A stretch of 64,000 bases of DNA from Neobacillus sp. SuZ13 (GCF_030123365.1 NZ_CP126107.1:4859501-4923500); one strand, 5' to 3'; positions 17,590-26,099 are shown, counted from the stretch's first letter. Numbers and translations are program-made. The notes: a model not told the origin generated them from the sequence alone.

Positions 17590-17632
17590 TTGACATTTAA
17601 AAACAAATACACTATAGTTACCTAGGTAACTA
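17590..17632 (+). promoter_or_regulatory. Promoter with overlapping MarR-type operator
   Basis: A -35 TTGACA (17590-17595) and -10 TATAGT (17613-17618) are spaced by 17 bp. A perfect 18-bp palindrome, TAGTTACCTAGGTAACTA (17615-17632), overlaps the -10 and start site. It immediately precedes a MarR-family gene, so autorepression is the simplest reading. Confidence 0.8.
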
Positions 17633-17666
17633 ATTAACAAAAAGAAGTTTGAGGTGTGCTACATAA

Positions 17667-18080
17667 ATGAATAGCCACGAATTATTCCATACGCTCCATC
17701 AGCTTTCACGTCATCTGACCAATACACTTAATGAAGCATTAAAACCCTTAGGTTTATACGGGTCACAATGGTCCGTCATTTTTGTTTTACAAACCAAAGG
17801 CTCATTAACCCAAAAAGAGCTTTGTGAATACTTATTCGTTGAAGCCCCACCGATGACCCGCACCATTCAACGGCTTGTTAAACAAGGATACGTACGTCAG
17901 GAGCCTGGTAAGGACAAGCGCGAGAAACTGATTCAATTAACAGATATGGCATTGTCGATGTATCCTGAGTGGGAAAAAACCGTCATGGAAAATAATCAAT
18001 CATTATTGAAGCATCTTCCAGAATCATCACAGGAAGAGCTTTTTCATCTTCAAAAAAGCTGGTTACAAAAGCTTTTATAA
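17667..18080 (+). CDS. MarR-family transcriptional regulator
   Basis: A 137-residue winged-helix regulator. The recognition region is SLTQKELCEYLFVEAPPMTRTIQRLVKQGYV, followed by the wing EPGKDKREKLIQLT. It likely represses its own promoter through the 18-bp palindrome just upstream and controls the MFS transporter 14 bp downstream. The inducing ligand is unknown, probably the exported compound. A weak ribosome binding site (GAGGTG) lies before ATG. Confidence 0.88.
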   Translation: MNSHELFHTLHQLSRHLTNTLNEALKPLGLYGSQWSVIFVLQTKGSLTQKELCEYLFVEAPPMTRTIQRLVKQGYVRQEPGKDKREKLIQLTDMALSMYPEWEKTVMENNQSLLKHLPESSQEELFHLQKSWLQKLL

Positions 18081-18094
18081 AAAGGAGCGATCAT

Positions 18095-19306
18095 ATGAAT
18101 AAACCTAAATTATGGACGAAAAATTTTATCAGTATTTCGTTAAGTAACTTTTTTTTATTTTTAACCTTTTATGTTTTACTCGTTACACTTCCTATTTATG
18201 CAATACAGGAGTTTGACAGTAATGCGTCACAAGCGGGTTTAATGACAACCGTGTTTTTGATATCAGCGATTATATCACGTCCGGTTGCTGGCCAATGGCT
18301 TGAAAAATCTGGCCATAAAAAAGTACTGCTTACTGCGCTGATTGTTTTCTCAGGCGCCTCGCTATTATATTTTTTTCCAAAAACAATCATGGGATTCTTG
18401 GCCATCCGTTTGTTACATGGGGTTGGTTTTGGGATGGCGACAACCGCTGTAGGAGCAATCGTGGCAGACCTTATTCCAATTTCGCGCCGTGGTGAAGGAA
18501 TGGGCTATTTTATCATGTCGACGAATATGGCAATGGTATTAGGACCATTTATCGGCTTAACTGCCATCCAGCAATGGGGTGCGGAAACCCTGTTCATCAT
18601 TAGTGTCATTGTTGCCTTCGGGGCCCTGATCACTGGGTTAAGTGTAAAAGTTAAAGGAACAGAGGAAACAGTCCTTCCGATTGTACAGTCTACCTTTTCA
18701 TTCAAAAACTTAATTGAGCCTTCAGCCGTTCCGATCGCAATTGTTGGTGGCTTTCTTGCCATCGTTTATTCAGCACTTCTTTCTTTCGTATCTGTTTTCG
18801 CAACGGAGATACACCTTGCAGAGGTTTCCTCCCTTTTCTTTGTGGTTTATGCGATTGTTTTATTAATTTCAAGACCTTTTACTGGAAAATGGTTAGACCT
18901 GTATGGTCCCAATGTGATTGTCTTCCCATCCATCCTATTATTTGCAATAGGAATGTTTGTCTTAAGTCAAAGCGGCAGCGCGTTAAGCTTTCTTCTCTCA
19001 GCAGGAATGATTGGTTTAGGCTGGGGAACGCTGTTTCCAACCTTCCAAACAATTGCGATTCAAGACGCTGCGCCTCGAAAAAGAGGATTAGCTACAGCTA
19101 CTTTCCTATCAATCTATGATATCGGGATCGCCTTTGGCTCGTTTGTGGTCGGGTTAGCAGCCGCAAAAATGGATTATAGTTCTCTTTATTTCTTTAGTTC
19201 CTTCTATGTTCTAATCGGGATTATACTATATTATTTCCTTCATACCCGGAAACAAGTATCGTTTAAAGAACATAAACAGACAGAGTTAAATAACCTTAAC
19301 TCATAA
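18095..19306 (+). CDS. Major facilitator superfamily exporter
   Basis: A 403-residue, 12-helix MFS transporter. Motif A-like residues occur after helix 2 (GQWLEKSGHKKVLL) and again in the second half (GKWLDLYGPNVIV), and LLHGVGFGMATTAVGAIVADLIP resembles the drug-efflux branch (AraJ/YfhI-like). It is co-transcribed with the upstream MarR regulator, an arrangement typical of substrate-inducible efflux. The start has AAAGGAG at good spacing. The substrate is not predictable. Confidence 0.85.
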   Translation: MNKPKLWTKNFISISLSNFFLFLTFYVLLVTLPIYAIQEFDSNASQAGLMTTVFLISAIISRPVAGQWLEKSGHKKVLLTALIVFSGASLLYFFPKTIMGFLAIRLLHGVGFGMATTAVGAIVADLIPISRRGEGMGYFIMSTNMAMVLGPFIGLTAIQQWGAETLFIISVIVAFGALITGLSVKVKGTEETVLPIVQSTFSFKNLIEPSAVPIAIVGGFLAIVYSALLSFVSVFATEIHLAEVSSLFFVVYAIVLLISRPFTGKWLDLYGPNVIVFPSILLFAIGMFVLSQSGSALSFLLSAGMIGLGWGTLFPTFQTIAIQDAAPRKRGLATATFLSIYDIGIAFGSFVVGLAAAKMDYSSLYFFSSFYVLIGIILYYFLHTRKQVSFKEHKQTELNNLNS

Positions 19307-19318
19307 TGATTGCTACCA

Positions 19319-19359
19319 CCTTTCAAAAATGGATTCATTTCAAACCCATTTTTGAAAGG
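19319..19359 (+). terminator. Strong hairpin after the MFS gene
   Basis: CCTTTCAAAAATGG (19319-19332) pairs perfectly with CCATTTTTGAAAGG (19346-19359), a 14-bp stem 12 bases past the stop. It lacks a downstream U run, so it may be a weak or factor-assisted terminator or an mRNA-stabilising structure. Confidence 0.55.
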
Positions 19360-19425
19360 CGTAGTGTACTATCTGTATTTTTGTTATATAATGGAACTCT
19401 AACTATGATTAGAGGAGTGATTGTT

Positions 19426-19635
19426 TTGGCGAAATCTAAAGCCAAAAAGTTACGTGAAAAACTGACCCGTGAAGGCCGAATGAATCCAGCAGAAAAGCGA
19501 AGCCCGTTTGTTTTTACTGATATGAGAACAAGGATAACAAAATCTAAAAAAGACCATTTATATCAATTTAAACACAAGAACCATCAATCCCAAACAGGAA
19601 ATGATGGTTCTTTTTTTTGGCAGACAGCGATATAA
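19426..19635 (+). CDS. Small basic conserved hypothetical protein
   Basis: About 69 residues starting at TTG with GAGGAG ahead of it. The N-terminal half is highly basic (AKSKAKKLREKLTREGRMNP), then RSPFVFTDMRTRITKSKKD; I recall similar small Bacillus proteins but cannot name one with certainty. It may bind nucleic acid, but no function is known. Oddly, a canonical intrinsic terminator lies inside the last third of the frame, and the stop codon is 15 bases beyond its U run. Transcripts ending there would have no stop. Confidence 0.65.
   Translation: MAKSKAKKLREKLTREGRMNPAEKRSPFVFTDMRTRITKSKKDHLYQFKHKNHQSQTGNDGSFFWQTAI
19576..19618 (+). terminator. Intrinsic terminator overlapping coding sequence
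   Basis: AAGAACCATCA (19576-19586) pairs perfectly with TGATGGTTCTT (19602-19612), followed by T to 19618. It is inside the frame of the small basic protein. Confidence 0.8.
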
Positions 19636-19757
19636 AATTTATTTATTATAAATATTCAAATATTTTCTACTAATATAGGCAGTTGATTTTACATATGTTT
19701 CTATTTACGCTAATCTTATTTTGAAATCAATTTTTCAATATATGGGAGGTAAATAAT

Positions 19758-20321
19758 ATGTTTGATGTACTAATTGTTGGTGCTGGACCTACTGGCGCAA
19801 GTGCGGCTCTTTTTACTGCAAAAGCTGGAAAGAAAACAGTGGTTATTGATAATGATAAGAGCGTGACAAAGAGAGCCTGGATTGAAAACCATTATGGTGT
19901 GGCAGAAATTACTGGACCAGATCTTGTTGAAACTGGAAAAAAACAAGCAACTAAATTTGGCGCTGAAATCGTTCAAGCTACGGTATCCAACATCAGCAAA
20001 ACGGAGACTGGTTTTAAAGTTGAAACTGAACAAGGGGAATTTGAAGCTAAACATGTTATCCTTGCTACAGGCATGTCTGTTGATCTTGCTGAAGCGGCTG
20101 GCTTAACAACAAAGCCAGGAACAGAACCAAGAATCAAGACAGTATTGGCCGTTGATGCTGCTGGTAAAACAAATATTGATGGCATTTGGGCTGCTGGGAC
20201 AGTTGCTGGTGTGAGTATGCACACTATTATTACTGCTGGCGACGGTGCCAAGGTAGCCATAAATGTTATCAGTGAAATTAACGGTGTACGCTATGTCGAC
20301 CATGATGTGTTAAAAGCCTAA
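19758..20321 (+). CDS. Half-size FAD-dependent thioredoxin-reductase-like protein
   Basis: A 187-residue flavoprotein that aligns to the FAD domain of thioredoxin reductases. It has the N-terminal FAD motif VGAGPTGASAALFTAK, the HVILATGMS junction, and a C-terminal GIWAAGTVAGVSMHTI segment. The whole NADPH-binding domain and the redox CxxC are absent, about 120 residues fewer than a true TrxR. The usual Asp of AAGD is Thr here. It may be an FAD-binding partner or receive electrons from another protein. The start has GGGAGGT. A VOC-family gene lies 28 bp downstream. Confidence 0.75.
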   Translation: MFDVLIVGAGPTGASAALFTAKAGKKTVVIDNDKSVTKRAWIENHYGVAEITGPDLVETGKKQATKFGAEIVQATVSNISKTETGFKVETEQGEFEAKHVILATGMSVDLAEAAGLTTKPGTEPRIKTVLAVDAAGKTNIDGIWAAGTVAGVSMHTIITAGDGAKVAINVISEINGVRYVDHDVLKA

Positions 20322-20349
20322 AAAAGGTTACATAAAAGGAGGAAGACAA

Positions 20350-20733
20350 ATGGCTGTTAAGAAAATGGACCATGTTGGGGTCATGGTAAACGACCTTGAT
20401 GCCTCACTTCGGTTTTATCAAGAAATAGTTGGTCTGGCGTTAAAAGACAGATTTACGATTGCAAATGGTACCATAACGTTAGCCTTCCTTGGATTCCAAA
20501 GTTCAGACGAGACAGAATTAGAATTAGTATATGGTGGTAATGGAGATCTTCCTGCAGAAGGGAAAGTCAATCACGTCGCCTTCTTGGTGGATGATATAGA
20601 AGAGGAATTCGATCGTTTAAAGGGCGTCAACGTAGTTTTCATTAGTGATGAGATCGTGACACTCCCGAACGGATATCGTAATTTCTTTGTGCAAGGCCCT
20701 GATGGTGAAAAGGTCGAGTTTTTCCAACGATAG
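20350..20733 (+). CDS. VOC-family (glyoxalase/epimerase-like) protein
   Basis: A 127-residue vicinal-oxygen-chelate fold protein with two beta-alpha-beta-beta-beta units. Candidate metal ligands are His (KMDHVGVMV), Glu (ETELELVYG), His (KVNHVAFLV) and Glu (GEKVEFFQR), as in glyoxalase I or methylmalonyl-CoA epimerase. The reaction is not identified. It follows the small flavoprotein closely (GGAGG site), so co-transcription is likely. Confidence 0.8.
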   Translation: MAVKKMDHVGVMVNDLDASLRFYQEIVGLALKDRFTIANGTITLAFLGFQSSDETELELVYGGNGDLPAEGKVNHVAFLVDDIEEEFDRLKGVNVVFISDEIVTLPNGYRNFFVQGPDGEKVEFFQR

Positions 20734-20755
20734 CTCTAGGATAGGAAAATGAATT

Positions 20756-20780
20756 AAGGGACTCAGCTGCTGAGTCCCTT
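20756..20780. terminator. Palindromic hairpin between convergent units
   Basis: AAGGGACTCAG (20756-20766) and CTGAGTCCCTT (20770-20780) form a perfect 11-bp stem with a 3-base loop. There is little T-run, but it lies just past the VOC gene and across the end of the truncated isomerase frame, so it probably terminates both. Confidence 0.55.
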
Positions 20781-20903
20781 GATATTTCCTGGATAGTTTC
20801 CAGTACCTATTTCTACTGCGGTGAGACCGGAAGCATTCACATAATCTAGCATTTCTTCTAAAGACTTATCTGCAAATAAAACGGTAAATACCCCGAGTTT
20901 CAT
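20763..20903 (-). pseudogene. Truncated sugar-phosphate isomerase/epimerase (N-terminal fragment)
   Basis: A 46-codon frame beginning MKLGVFTVLFADKSLEEM and continuing with GLTAVEIGTGNYPG is the start of a xylose-isomerase-like TIM-barrel sugar isomerase, a family normally about 270-320 residues long. It stops at TGA inside the hairpin at 20756-20780, so all but the first two strands are missing. It starts three bases after the stop of the Gfo/Idh/MocA gene, as expected for the last gene of the sugar operon. Deletion of the 3-prime part is inferred. Confidence 0.72.
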
Positions 20904-20906
20904 AGA

Positions 20907-21968
20907 CTATCCCACAATACCTTCAATCTTAAATTTTACACTGCTGCCTATCCGGCTGCTTTCATAAATCGCTTCCATAATTTTTGAAACCCGTGCTGCT
21001 TCTTCTGGTTTTACTACAAGTTCTTCAAGACCAAGACAAGCATTCACAAAATTTTTCGCTTGTGGAAGATCAGGCTTTTCTTCCCCTGGCATCCAAGTAG
21101 CTTGGCTATTAATCAACATACCATGTTTGGCGTAGTTCAGACTGAATGGAAATACCTCCAAACCACCTTTGTCTCCAGAAATACTGACGTTTTCAATCAC
21201 ATCTTCTTTAATGTTATTAGACCAAGAGGTTTCAAGAAGCATAGACGCTCCATTTGAAAATTTAATATAGCCTGTAACATGATCATCCACATCAAATGCA
21301 CTTGGGTCGAATTTTCCCCATTGATTTACCTGACCTTCCGTTTTACTCAAGACATTGTAGGTAGAGCCTATTATTTCAATCGGTTCACAATCGCCTAATA
21401 GCCACAGTGACAGGTCCAAGAGATGGCAGCCATAATCGATTAGACTGCCTCCTCCCTGTAATTCTTTATTGGTAAAAACGCCCCAGCCAGGCACCTTCCG
21501 GCGGCGCATTGCCTGTACCCTGACAACAAGCGGGTTACCAATCTCACCGGCTAACATTACCTTTTTAGCCGCTTGAACTTCCTTCATAAAACGGTAATGG
21601 TAGGCAATGGATAGGACTTTTCCAGATTGTTTTGCAGCTTCAGACATAGCCTTACAATCAAAGGCTGTGAGAGCCATCGGTTTTTCACAAAGAACATGAA
21701 TCCCTGCTTTTAGCGCCGCAATTGCAATTTCAGCATGAAACTTATTCGGTGTACAAATCACAATCGCATCGACTTCATTGAACATTTCCTGATAGGTTTC
21801 AAAAATCTTTAGAATACCAAACTTTGTAGCTACTTCCTTCGCTCGCTCATGGTCAATGTCATGAACGGCTACAATCGATACTAATTCTTCCAATTGTAGG
21901 AAGGCAGGAATATGCCTAGATTGAGCAATCCCTCCTATTCCAATCAAACCAACCCGCATTTTACTCAT
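20907..21968 (-). CDS. Gfo/Idh/MocA-family oxidoreductase
   Basis: A 353-residue NAD(P)-dependent sugar or inositol dehydrogenase. The Rossmann motif is GLIGIGGIAQSRHIP, and the family signature CEKPMALT provides the catalytic Lys-Pro; GGGSLIDYGCHLLDLSLWLLG marks the C-terminal sheet domain. It is one of two paralogs in tandem (the next lies 15 bp upstream), and both probably oxidise intermediates of the sugar imported by the adjacent ABC system. The start has GAGGTG. Confidence 0.87.
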   Translation of the reverse strand: MSKMRVGLIGIGGIAQSRHIPAFLQLEELVSIVAVHDIDHERAKEVATKFGILKIFETYQEMFNEVDAIVICTPNKFHAEIAIAALKAGIHVLCEKPMALTAFDCKAMSEAAKQSGKVLSIAYHYRFMKEVQAAKKVMLAGEIGNPLVVRVQAMRRRKVPGWGVFTNKELQGGGSLIDYGCHLLDLSLWLLGDCEPIEIIGSTYNVLSKTEGQVNQWGKFDPSAFDVDDHVTGYIKFSNGASMLLETSWSNNIKEDVIENVSISGDKGGLEVFPFSLNYAKHGMLINSQATWMPGEEKPDLPQAKNFVNACLGLEELVVKPEEAARVSKIMEAIYESSRIGSSVKFKIEGIVG

Positions 21969-21983
21969 GACAACACCTCATAC

Positions 21984-23033
21984 CTAGGCATGTGAAATTT
22001 CTCTAGTATCGACTTTAACAATTTGCCTTGTTTTATCCGATTCAAGCGCTGCTAGAATAACATTTAACGATTTCATGCCTTCTTCCCCGGTGATTGGAGG
22101 CTCAATGTTTAAAAGAATACTATTTACAAAGTTTTCTATTACATGAGAACTTTTTTGCCCAGCCTCTTCATTCGACTGAATGTTTCCGAGTTCATATTTC
22201 ACCGTTTCCCCATTTATGTATTGGATAATAAGCGAGAAATTCGGGTCTTCCTCAAGCCGCAAGATCGCATTTTCTCCATATATAATAGTAGAATTATCTT
22301 CTTTAGACACATACGACCAGCTTGCAGCAAGTGTACCCACAATTCCCGATTCCGTCTTAAGTATACATACCGCATTATCATCCACATCAGTGTTAGTCTT
22401 TGCGCTCGTTTCTACAAAGGCACCAACTTCGACAATTTCTTCCCCAAGTAAATAGCGAATAAGATCTGTTTTATGAACACCGAGATCACCCATCGCCCCT
22501 ATAAAGGCCTGTTCTTTTTTGAAAAACCAGCTATCCTTCCTGTCCGCACTCCACTTTTCTGGACCTGGGTGACCAAATGCGGTTCTGAAACTGTAGATTT
22601 TTCCAACATCACCATTCTCAATGAGCTTTCTTGCCTTTACATGAGAACTTACAAATCGTTGATTATGACCAATCATTAGCTTTTTGTCATTCTTTTTTGC
22701 TGCCAAAATCATTGAAAGTGCTTCTTCTTTTTTCGTTGCCATCGGTTTTTCACATAGGACATGTTTTCCTGCATTTAGCGCTGCAATGGAGATAGGAGCA
22801 TGCAGGTAATTAGGGGTACATACTGAAATGGCATCAATTTCCTCAAGGGCAAGTAATTCTTCATAACTTGTAAAAGCTCTCGCATTATACTTTTCAGCGA
22901 ACTCGATTGCTCTTGCCTCCACAATGTCACAAACAGCAGCAATTTCAACATTTACGTTTGCTGCATATTCAGGTAGATGGCGGTGCCTTGCAATACTACC
23001 GCAGCCAATGACGGCTATTTTTAATTTGCTCAT
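21984..23033 (-). CDS. Gfo/Idh/MocA-family oxidoreductase
   Basis: A 349-residue paralog of the downstream gene. N-terminal Rossmann motif GCGSIARHRHLPEY, catalytic CEKPMATK, and C-terminal GAMGDLGVHKTDLIRYLLGE. The His after GDLGVH is typical of active members. It lies 22 bp after the ThuA gene in the minus-strand sugar operon. Pairing of ThuA with these dehydrogenases is common in disaccharide or keto-sugar catabolism; the actual substrate is unknown. Confidence 0.88.
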   Translation of the reverse strand: MSKLKIAVIGCGSIARHRHLPEYAANVNVEIAAVCDIVEARAIEFAEKYNARAFTSYEELLALEEIDAISVCTPNYLHAPISIAALNAGKHVLCEKPMATKKEEALSMILAAKKNDKKLMIGHNQRFVSSHVKARKLIENGDVGKIYSFRTAFGHPGPEKWSADRKDSWFFKKEQAFIGAMGDLGVHKTDLIRYLLGEEIVEVGAFVETSAKTNTDVDDNAVCILKTESGIVGTLAASWSYVSKEDNSTIIYGENAILRLEEDPNFSLIIQYINGETVKYELGNIQSNEEAGQKSSHVIENFVNSILLNIEPPITGEEGMKSLNVILAALESDKTRQIVKVDTREISHA

Positions 23034-23055
23034 AATTTTTTCCTCTCCAAATAAA

Positions 23056-23778
23056 TTATTTTATCGAAATCGGTTCAATAGACTGTGCATTACCATAAAC
23101 AGGTCGTTTCCGATTTACCGGCTGTGCCCATTTCACCGCATTTGTGATTACTTTTTGGACATCCTGATGATGATAGGTTGGATAGGTTTCATGACCGGGT
23201 CTAAAGTAGAAAATCCTGCCGTTGCCGCGACGATAAGTGCAGCCGCTTCGGAAAACCTCTCCGCCTTCAAACCAGCTAACAAATACTAATTGATCGGGGA
23301 CTGGAATATCAAAGTGCTCTCCATACATCTCTTCCTTCTCAAGCTCAATGTATTCACCAAGGCCTTCTACGATTGGATGGCTTGGATCTACTACCCAGAT
23401 CCGCTCTTTATCGTCTGCTTCCCGCCATTTTAAATCGCAGGAGGTTCCCATTAAACGTTTGAAAATTTTGGAGAAGTGACCAGAATGGAGAACGATCAAT
23501 CCCATCCCATCCAATACACGCTGATGTATTTTTTCAACGATATCATCGTTTACTTCCCCATGGGCAAGATGTCCCCACCACACGAGAACATCGGTGTTCC
23601 TAAGGACCTCGTCAGTTAGCCCGTGTTCAGCTTCATCTAAAGTTGCAGTACTTACATCAAATCCAGCTTCTTCTAAAAATCCTGCAATCGCCCCATGAAT
23701 TCCCTTCGGATAAATTTCTCTTACAATTGGATTTTTCTGCTCATGTCGGTTTTCATTCCAAACTGTGACTTTGCTCAT
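23056..23778 (-). CDS. ThuA-domain protein (trehalose-utilisation-like)
   Basis: A 240-residue class I glutamine-amidotransferase-like fold of the ThuA family: WNENRHEQKNP near the start, VLVWWGHLAHGEV, GLIVLHSGHFSKIF and RIFYFRPGHETYPTYH. ThuA homologs accompany ABC importers and Gfo/Idh/MocA enzymes in trehalose, maltitol or sucrose catabolism; the reaction is not well defined. ATG at 23778 has GGAG about ten bases upstream and is preferred over an ATG 21 bases earlier that overlaps that site. Confidence 0.85.
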   Translation of the reverse strand: MSKVTVWNENRHEQKNPIVREIYPKGIHGAIAGFLEEAGFDVSTATLDEAEHGLTDEVLRNTDVLVWWGHLAHGEVNDDIVEKIHQRVLDGMGLIVLHSGHFSKIFKRLMGTSCDLKWREADDKERIWVVDPSHPIVEGLGEYIELEKEEMYGEHFDIPVPDQLVFVSWFEGGEVFRSGCTYRRGNGRIFYFRPGHETYPTYHHQDVQKVITNAVKWAQPVNRKRPVYGNAQSIEPISIK

Positions 23779-23802
23779 TTTTCGTTCATCTCCAAACATT
23801 TT

Positions 23803-24630
23803 TTATTCTTTAACAGAACCAGATGTTAAACCAGATACAATTCTACGCTGAAAAACAAGGACCATGATTACTAGAGGAACGCTCACAACGACCGTAGCTG
23901 CTGCAATTTCCCCCCACGGAATCGTAAACTGCCCTTGGAACATCGCAATCCCAATCGGTACGGTTTTATATTTTTCATCTGTATTGATGGTAAGCGCGAA
24001 AAAGAACTCATTCCAAGCTGCGATGAATACTAGGATAGCGGTTGTAAATATCCCTGGTACTGCAAGTGGCATAATGATTTTCCAGTAAGTTTGCATTAAG
24101 GAAGCACCGTCTATTTTGGCCGCCTCTTCAAGATCCAACGGAATTTTACGGAAGAATGTCACCAAAATCCAAATAGAAAGCGGAAGTGTGAATGTTGTAT
24201 ATGGGATAATTAATCCTAAATAAGAGTTAGTTAATCCTATATTCTTTAAGAAGATATAAATAGGTGTAATCGTTGCGATTTGCGGAAACATAGAAACGGA
24301 TAACACAATTCCAAGAATAAAGGTTTTTCCTTTAAACTGAAGCCTTGCGATTGCATATGCAGCAAACGAAGCAACAGTCACTGTATAAACTGTCGTCACG
24401 CTGGCAACAACCGTACTATTCCATAAATATCGTAAAAACGGATGTTCAGCAAAAACTGAAATGTAATTCTTCCATGTCGGATGCGTGGTATAGGGAGTAA
24501 ATGCCCTTTCGCCAAACAATTCTGTAGCTGGTTTTACCGAGCTTATTAGCATCCACAAAAATGGAAACATCACAACAAATACAAATATGACGAGAAACAC
24601 ATAAAAGAATGGACTCGCTTTTTTCTGCAT
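23803..24630 (-). CDS. Carbohydrate ABC transporter permease (MalG type)
   Basis: A 275-residue inner-membrane permease with six predicted helices and the EAA loop EEAAKIDGASLMQTYWKIIMPL that docks the ATPase. It pairs with the MalF-type permease 44 bp upstream and the lipoprotein binding protein. No ATPase gene is in the operon, so a shared MsmX-type ATPase encoded elsewhere is likely, as in B. subtilis. The start has GGGAGGAAG. Confidence 0.9.
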   Translation of the reverse strand: MQKKASPFFYVFLVIFVFVVMFPFLWMLISSVKPATELFGERAFTPYTTHPTWKNYISVFAEHPFLRYLWNSTVVASVTTVYTVTVASFAAYAIARLQFKGKTFILGIVLSVSMFPQIATITPIYIFLKNIGLTNSYLGLIIPYTTFTLPLSIWILVTFFRKIPLDLEEAAKIDGASLMQTYWKIIMPLAVPGIFTTAILVFIAAWNEFFFALTINTDEKYKTVPIGIAMFQGQFTIPWGEIAAATVVVSVPLVIMVLVFQRRIVSGLTSGSVKE

Positions 24631-24674
24631 GTTAAACTTCCTCCCTCGAAAATTGGTGTTCCTATAAATCTCCC

Positions 24675-26021
24675 TTATCTGTCATTTAGCAGATCTCTAC
24701 CCAAAAACTTGATATAAATCATCGAAATAATCGCAACGCAGATAAATACAATGACAGAGAGAGCAGAACCGTCACCAAAATTCGTCTGAGAGAACATCAC
24801 TTTATAAGCAAGGAGTGAAATGGTTTCAGTAGAGTTAGCAGGACCTCCACCGGTTAACACGTAAACTAAGTCAAAGACACGGAATGCATCAAGTGTTCTA
24901 AATAAAAGGGCAACAAGAAGGCTGGACTTTATGAGCGGTAAAGTAATTTTGATAAATTGCTTCCATCTACTAGCACCATCAATGGCGGCCGCTTCATAGA
25001 GGGAAGCTGGAATAGTTTGCAGCCCGGCCAATAGCAGCAATGCCATGTAAGGAGTGGTTTTCCAAACGTCAGAAAAGATAACCGAAAACATGGCTCCCGT
25101 ATCGGTCACAAGCAGTTTTTCCATCTTGTCAACTAGTCCAAAATTTTCAAATAACTTGGCTACCACACCGTTTTGACCATCATATAGAAATTTCCACATT
25201 AGGGCAGAAACAGCCGTTGGAATCGCCCAAGGGATTAAAATACTAGCCCGAATAAGCCCACGCCCAACAAATGCTTTGTTAATCAAAAGCGCAATGGCCA
25301 GTCCTAGAACGAGTTCCACAAAAACAGAAATGACCGTAAAAGTGGTTGTATTTCCGATTGCTTTCCACATACGTCTATCGGATAAATTATCCTTGTAATG
25401 TTGTAAACCAATAAAATTCGGCTCAATGACAGCGTCACCATATCCAGAGGCCAATCCAAGTAGTTTTTTCTCTTGAGCAAATTTGACAGATTGGGAGATT
25501 TTTATCAACTCATTGCTTGTTGTTTTTCCTGTTTTCTTTAAATCTTCCGCCGTTTTTTGGTCGATCTTGGCAATGCTAAGATCACTGGTCACCTGCTTAA
25601 AACTCATTAATTTATCATTAACTGAATTATATTTCTTTTTTATATCCGCATTGCTTTGAATTTTTTTGTCTATCGATTGAAGGTTTTTCTTTAATAAGGT
25701 AAGTTTGTCAGAGGCATTCCCTTTGCCAATTTCAATGTCAATCTCACTTATTAAAAATGGATAATTATTAAGATATCGTTCAAGATCGATATTGTAACTT
25801 AAATTGACTTCAGATTTCGTAGGATCACTTAACCTCAAATCAAAAAGACTAAAGTAAAATGATTGCAAAACAGGCCAAATCGCAATGAGAAAAATCAAGA
25901 TCATGGCTGGAGCGATGAGATAATACCCCGCCGTTTTTTCTGTAAAGAAGTTTTTTCTCTTCTTTGGTACCGAATCATACTTAATAATAGAAGTTTTTTT
26001 TGATTCTGTTTCTATTTTCAG
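24675..26021 (-). CDS. Sugar ABC transporter permease (MalF type), probable CTG start
   Basis: The reading frame is open from CTG at 26021, giving 448 residues. The first ATG (25904) would begin inside transmembrane helix 1 and has no ribosome binding site, whereas CTG 26021 lies seven bases after GGAGGG. The extra N-terminus adds a basic cytosolic tail and the segment FFTEKTAGYYLIAPAM that precedes helix 1 in this family. About residues 66-218 form a long extracytoplasmic loop rich in Lys and predicted helical, between helices 1 and 2 (compare the MalF P2 loop). The EAA motif is EAAAIDGASRWKQF. ATA or ATT codons downstream are other unusual start options. Confidence 0.82.
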   Translation of the reverse strand: MKIETESKKTSIIKYDSVPKKRKNFFTEKTAGYYLIAPAMILIFLIAIWPVLQSFYFSLFDLRLSDPTKSEVNLSYNIDLERYLNNYPFLISEIDIEIGKGNASDKLTLLKKNLQSIDKKIQSNADIKKKYNSVNDKLMSFKQVTSDLSIAKIDQKTAEDLKKTGKTTSNELIKISQSVKFAQEKKLLGLASGYGDAVIEPNFIGLQHYKDNLSDRRMWKAIGNTTTFTVISVFVELVLGLAIALLINKAFVGRGLIRASILIPWAIPTAVSALMWKFLYDGQNGVVAKLFENFGLVDKMEKLLVTDTGAMFSVIFSDVWKTTPYMALLLLAGLQTIPASLYEAAAIDGASRWKQFIKITLPLIKSSLLVALLFRTLDAFRVFDLVYVLTGGGPANSTETISLLAYKVMFSQTNFGDGSALSVIVFICVAIISMIYIKFLGRDLLNDR

Positions 26022-26099
26022 GGCTTATCCCTCCCTCTGTTTCTTGGATGAAATGGATTAGCCTTCATGAGTGAAGACTAATCACATCTCAATCAATTT

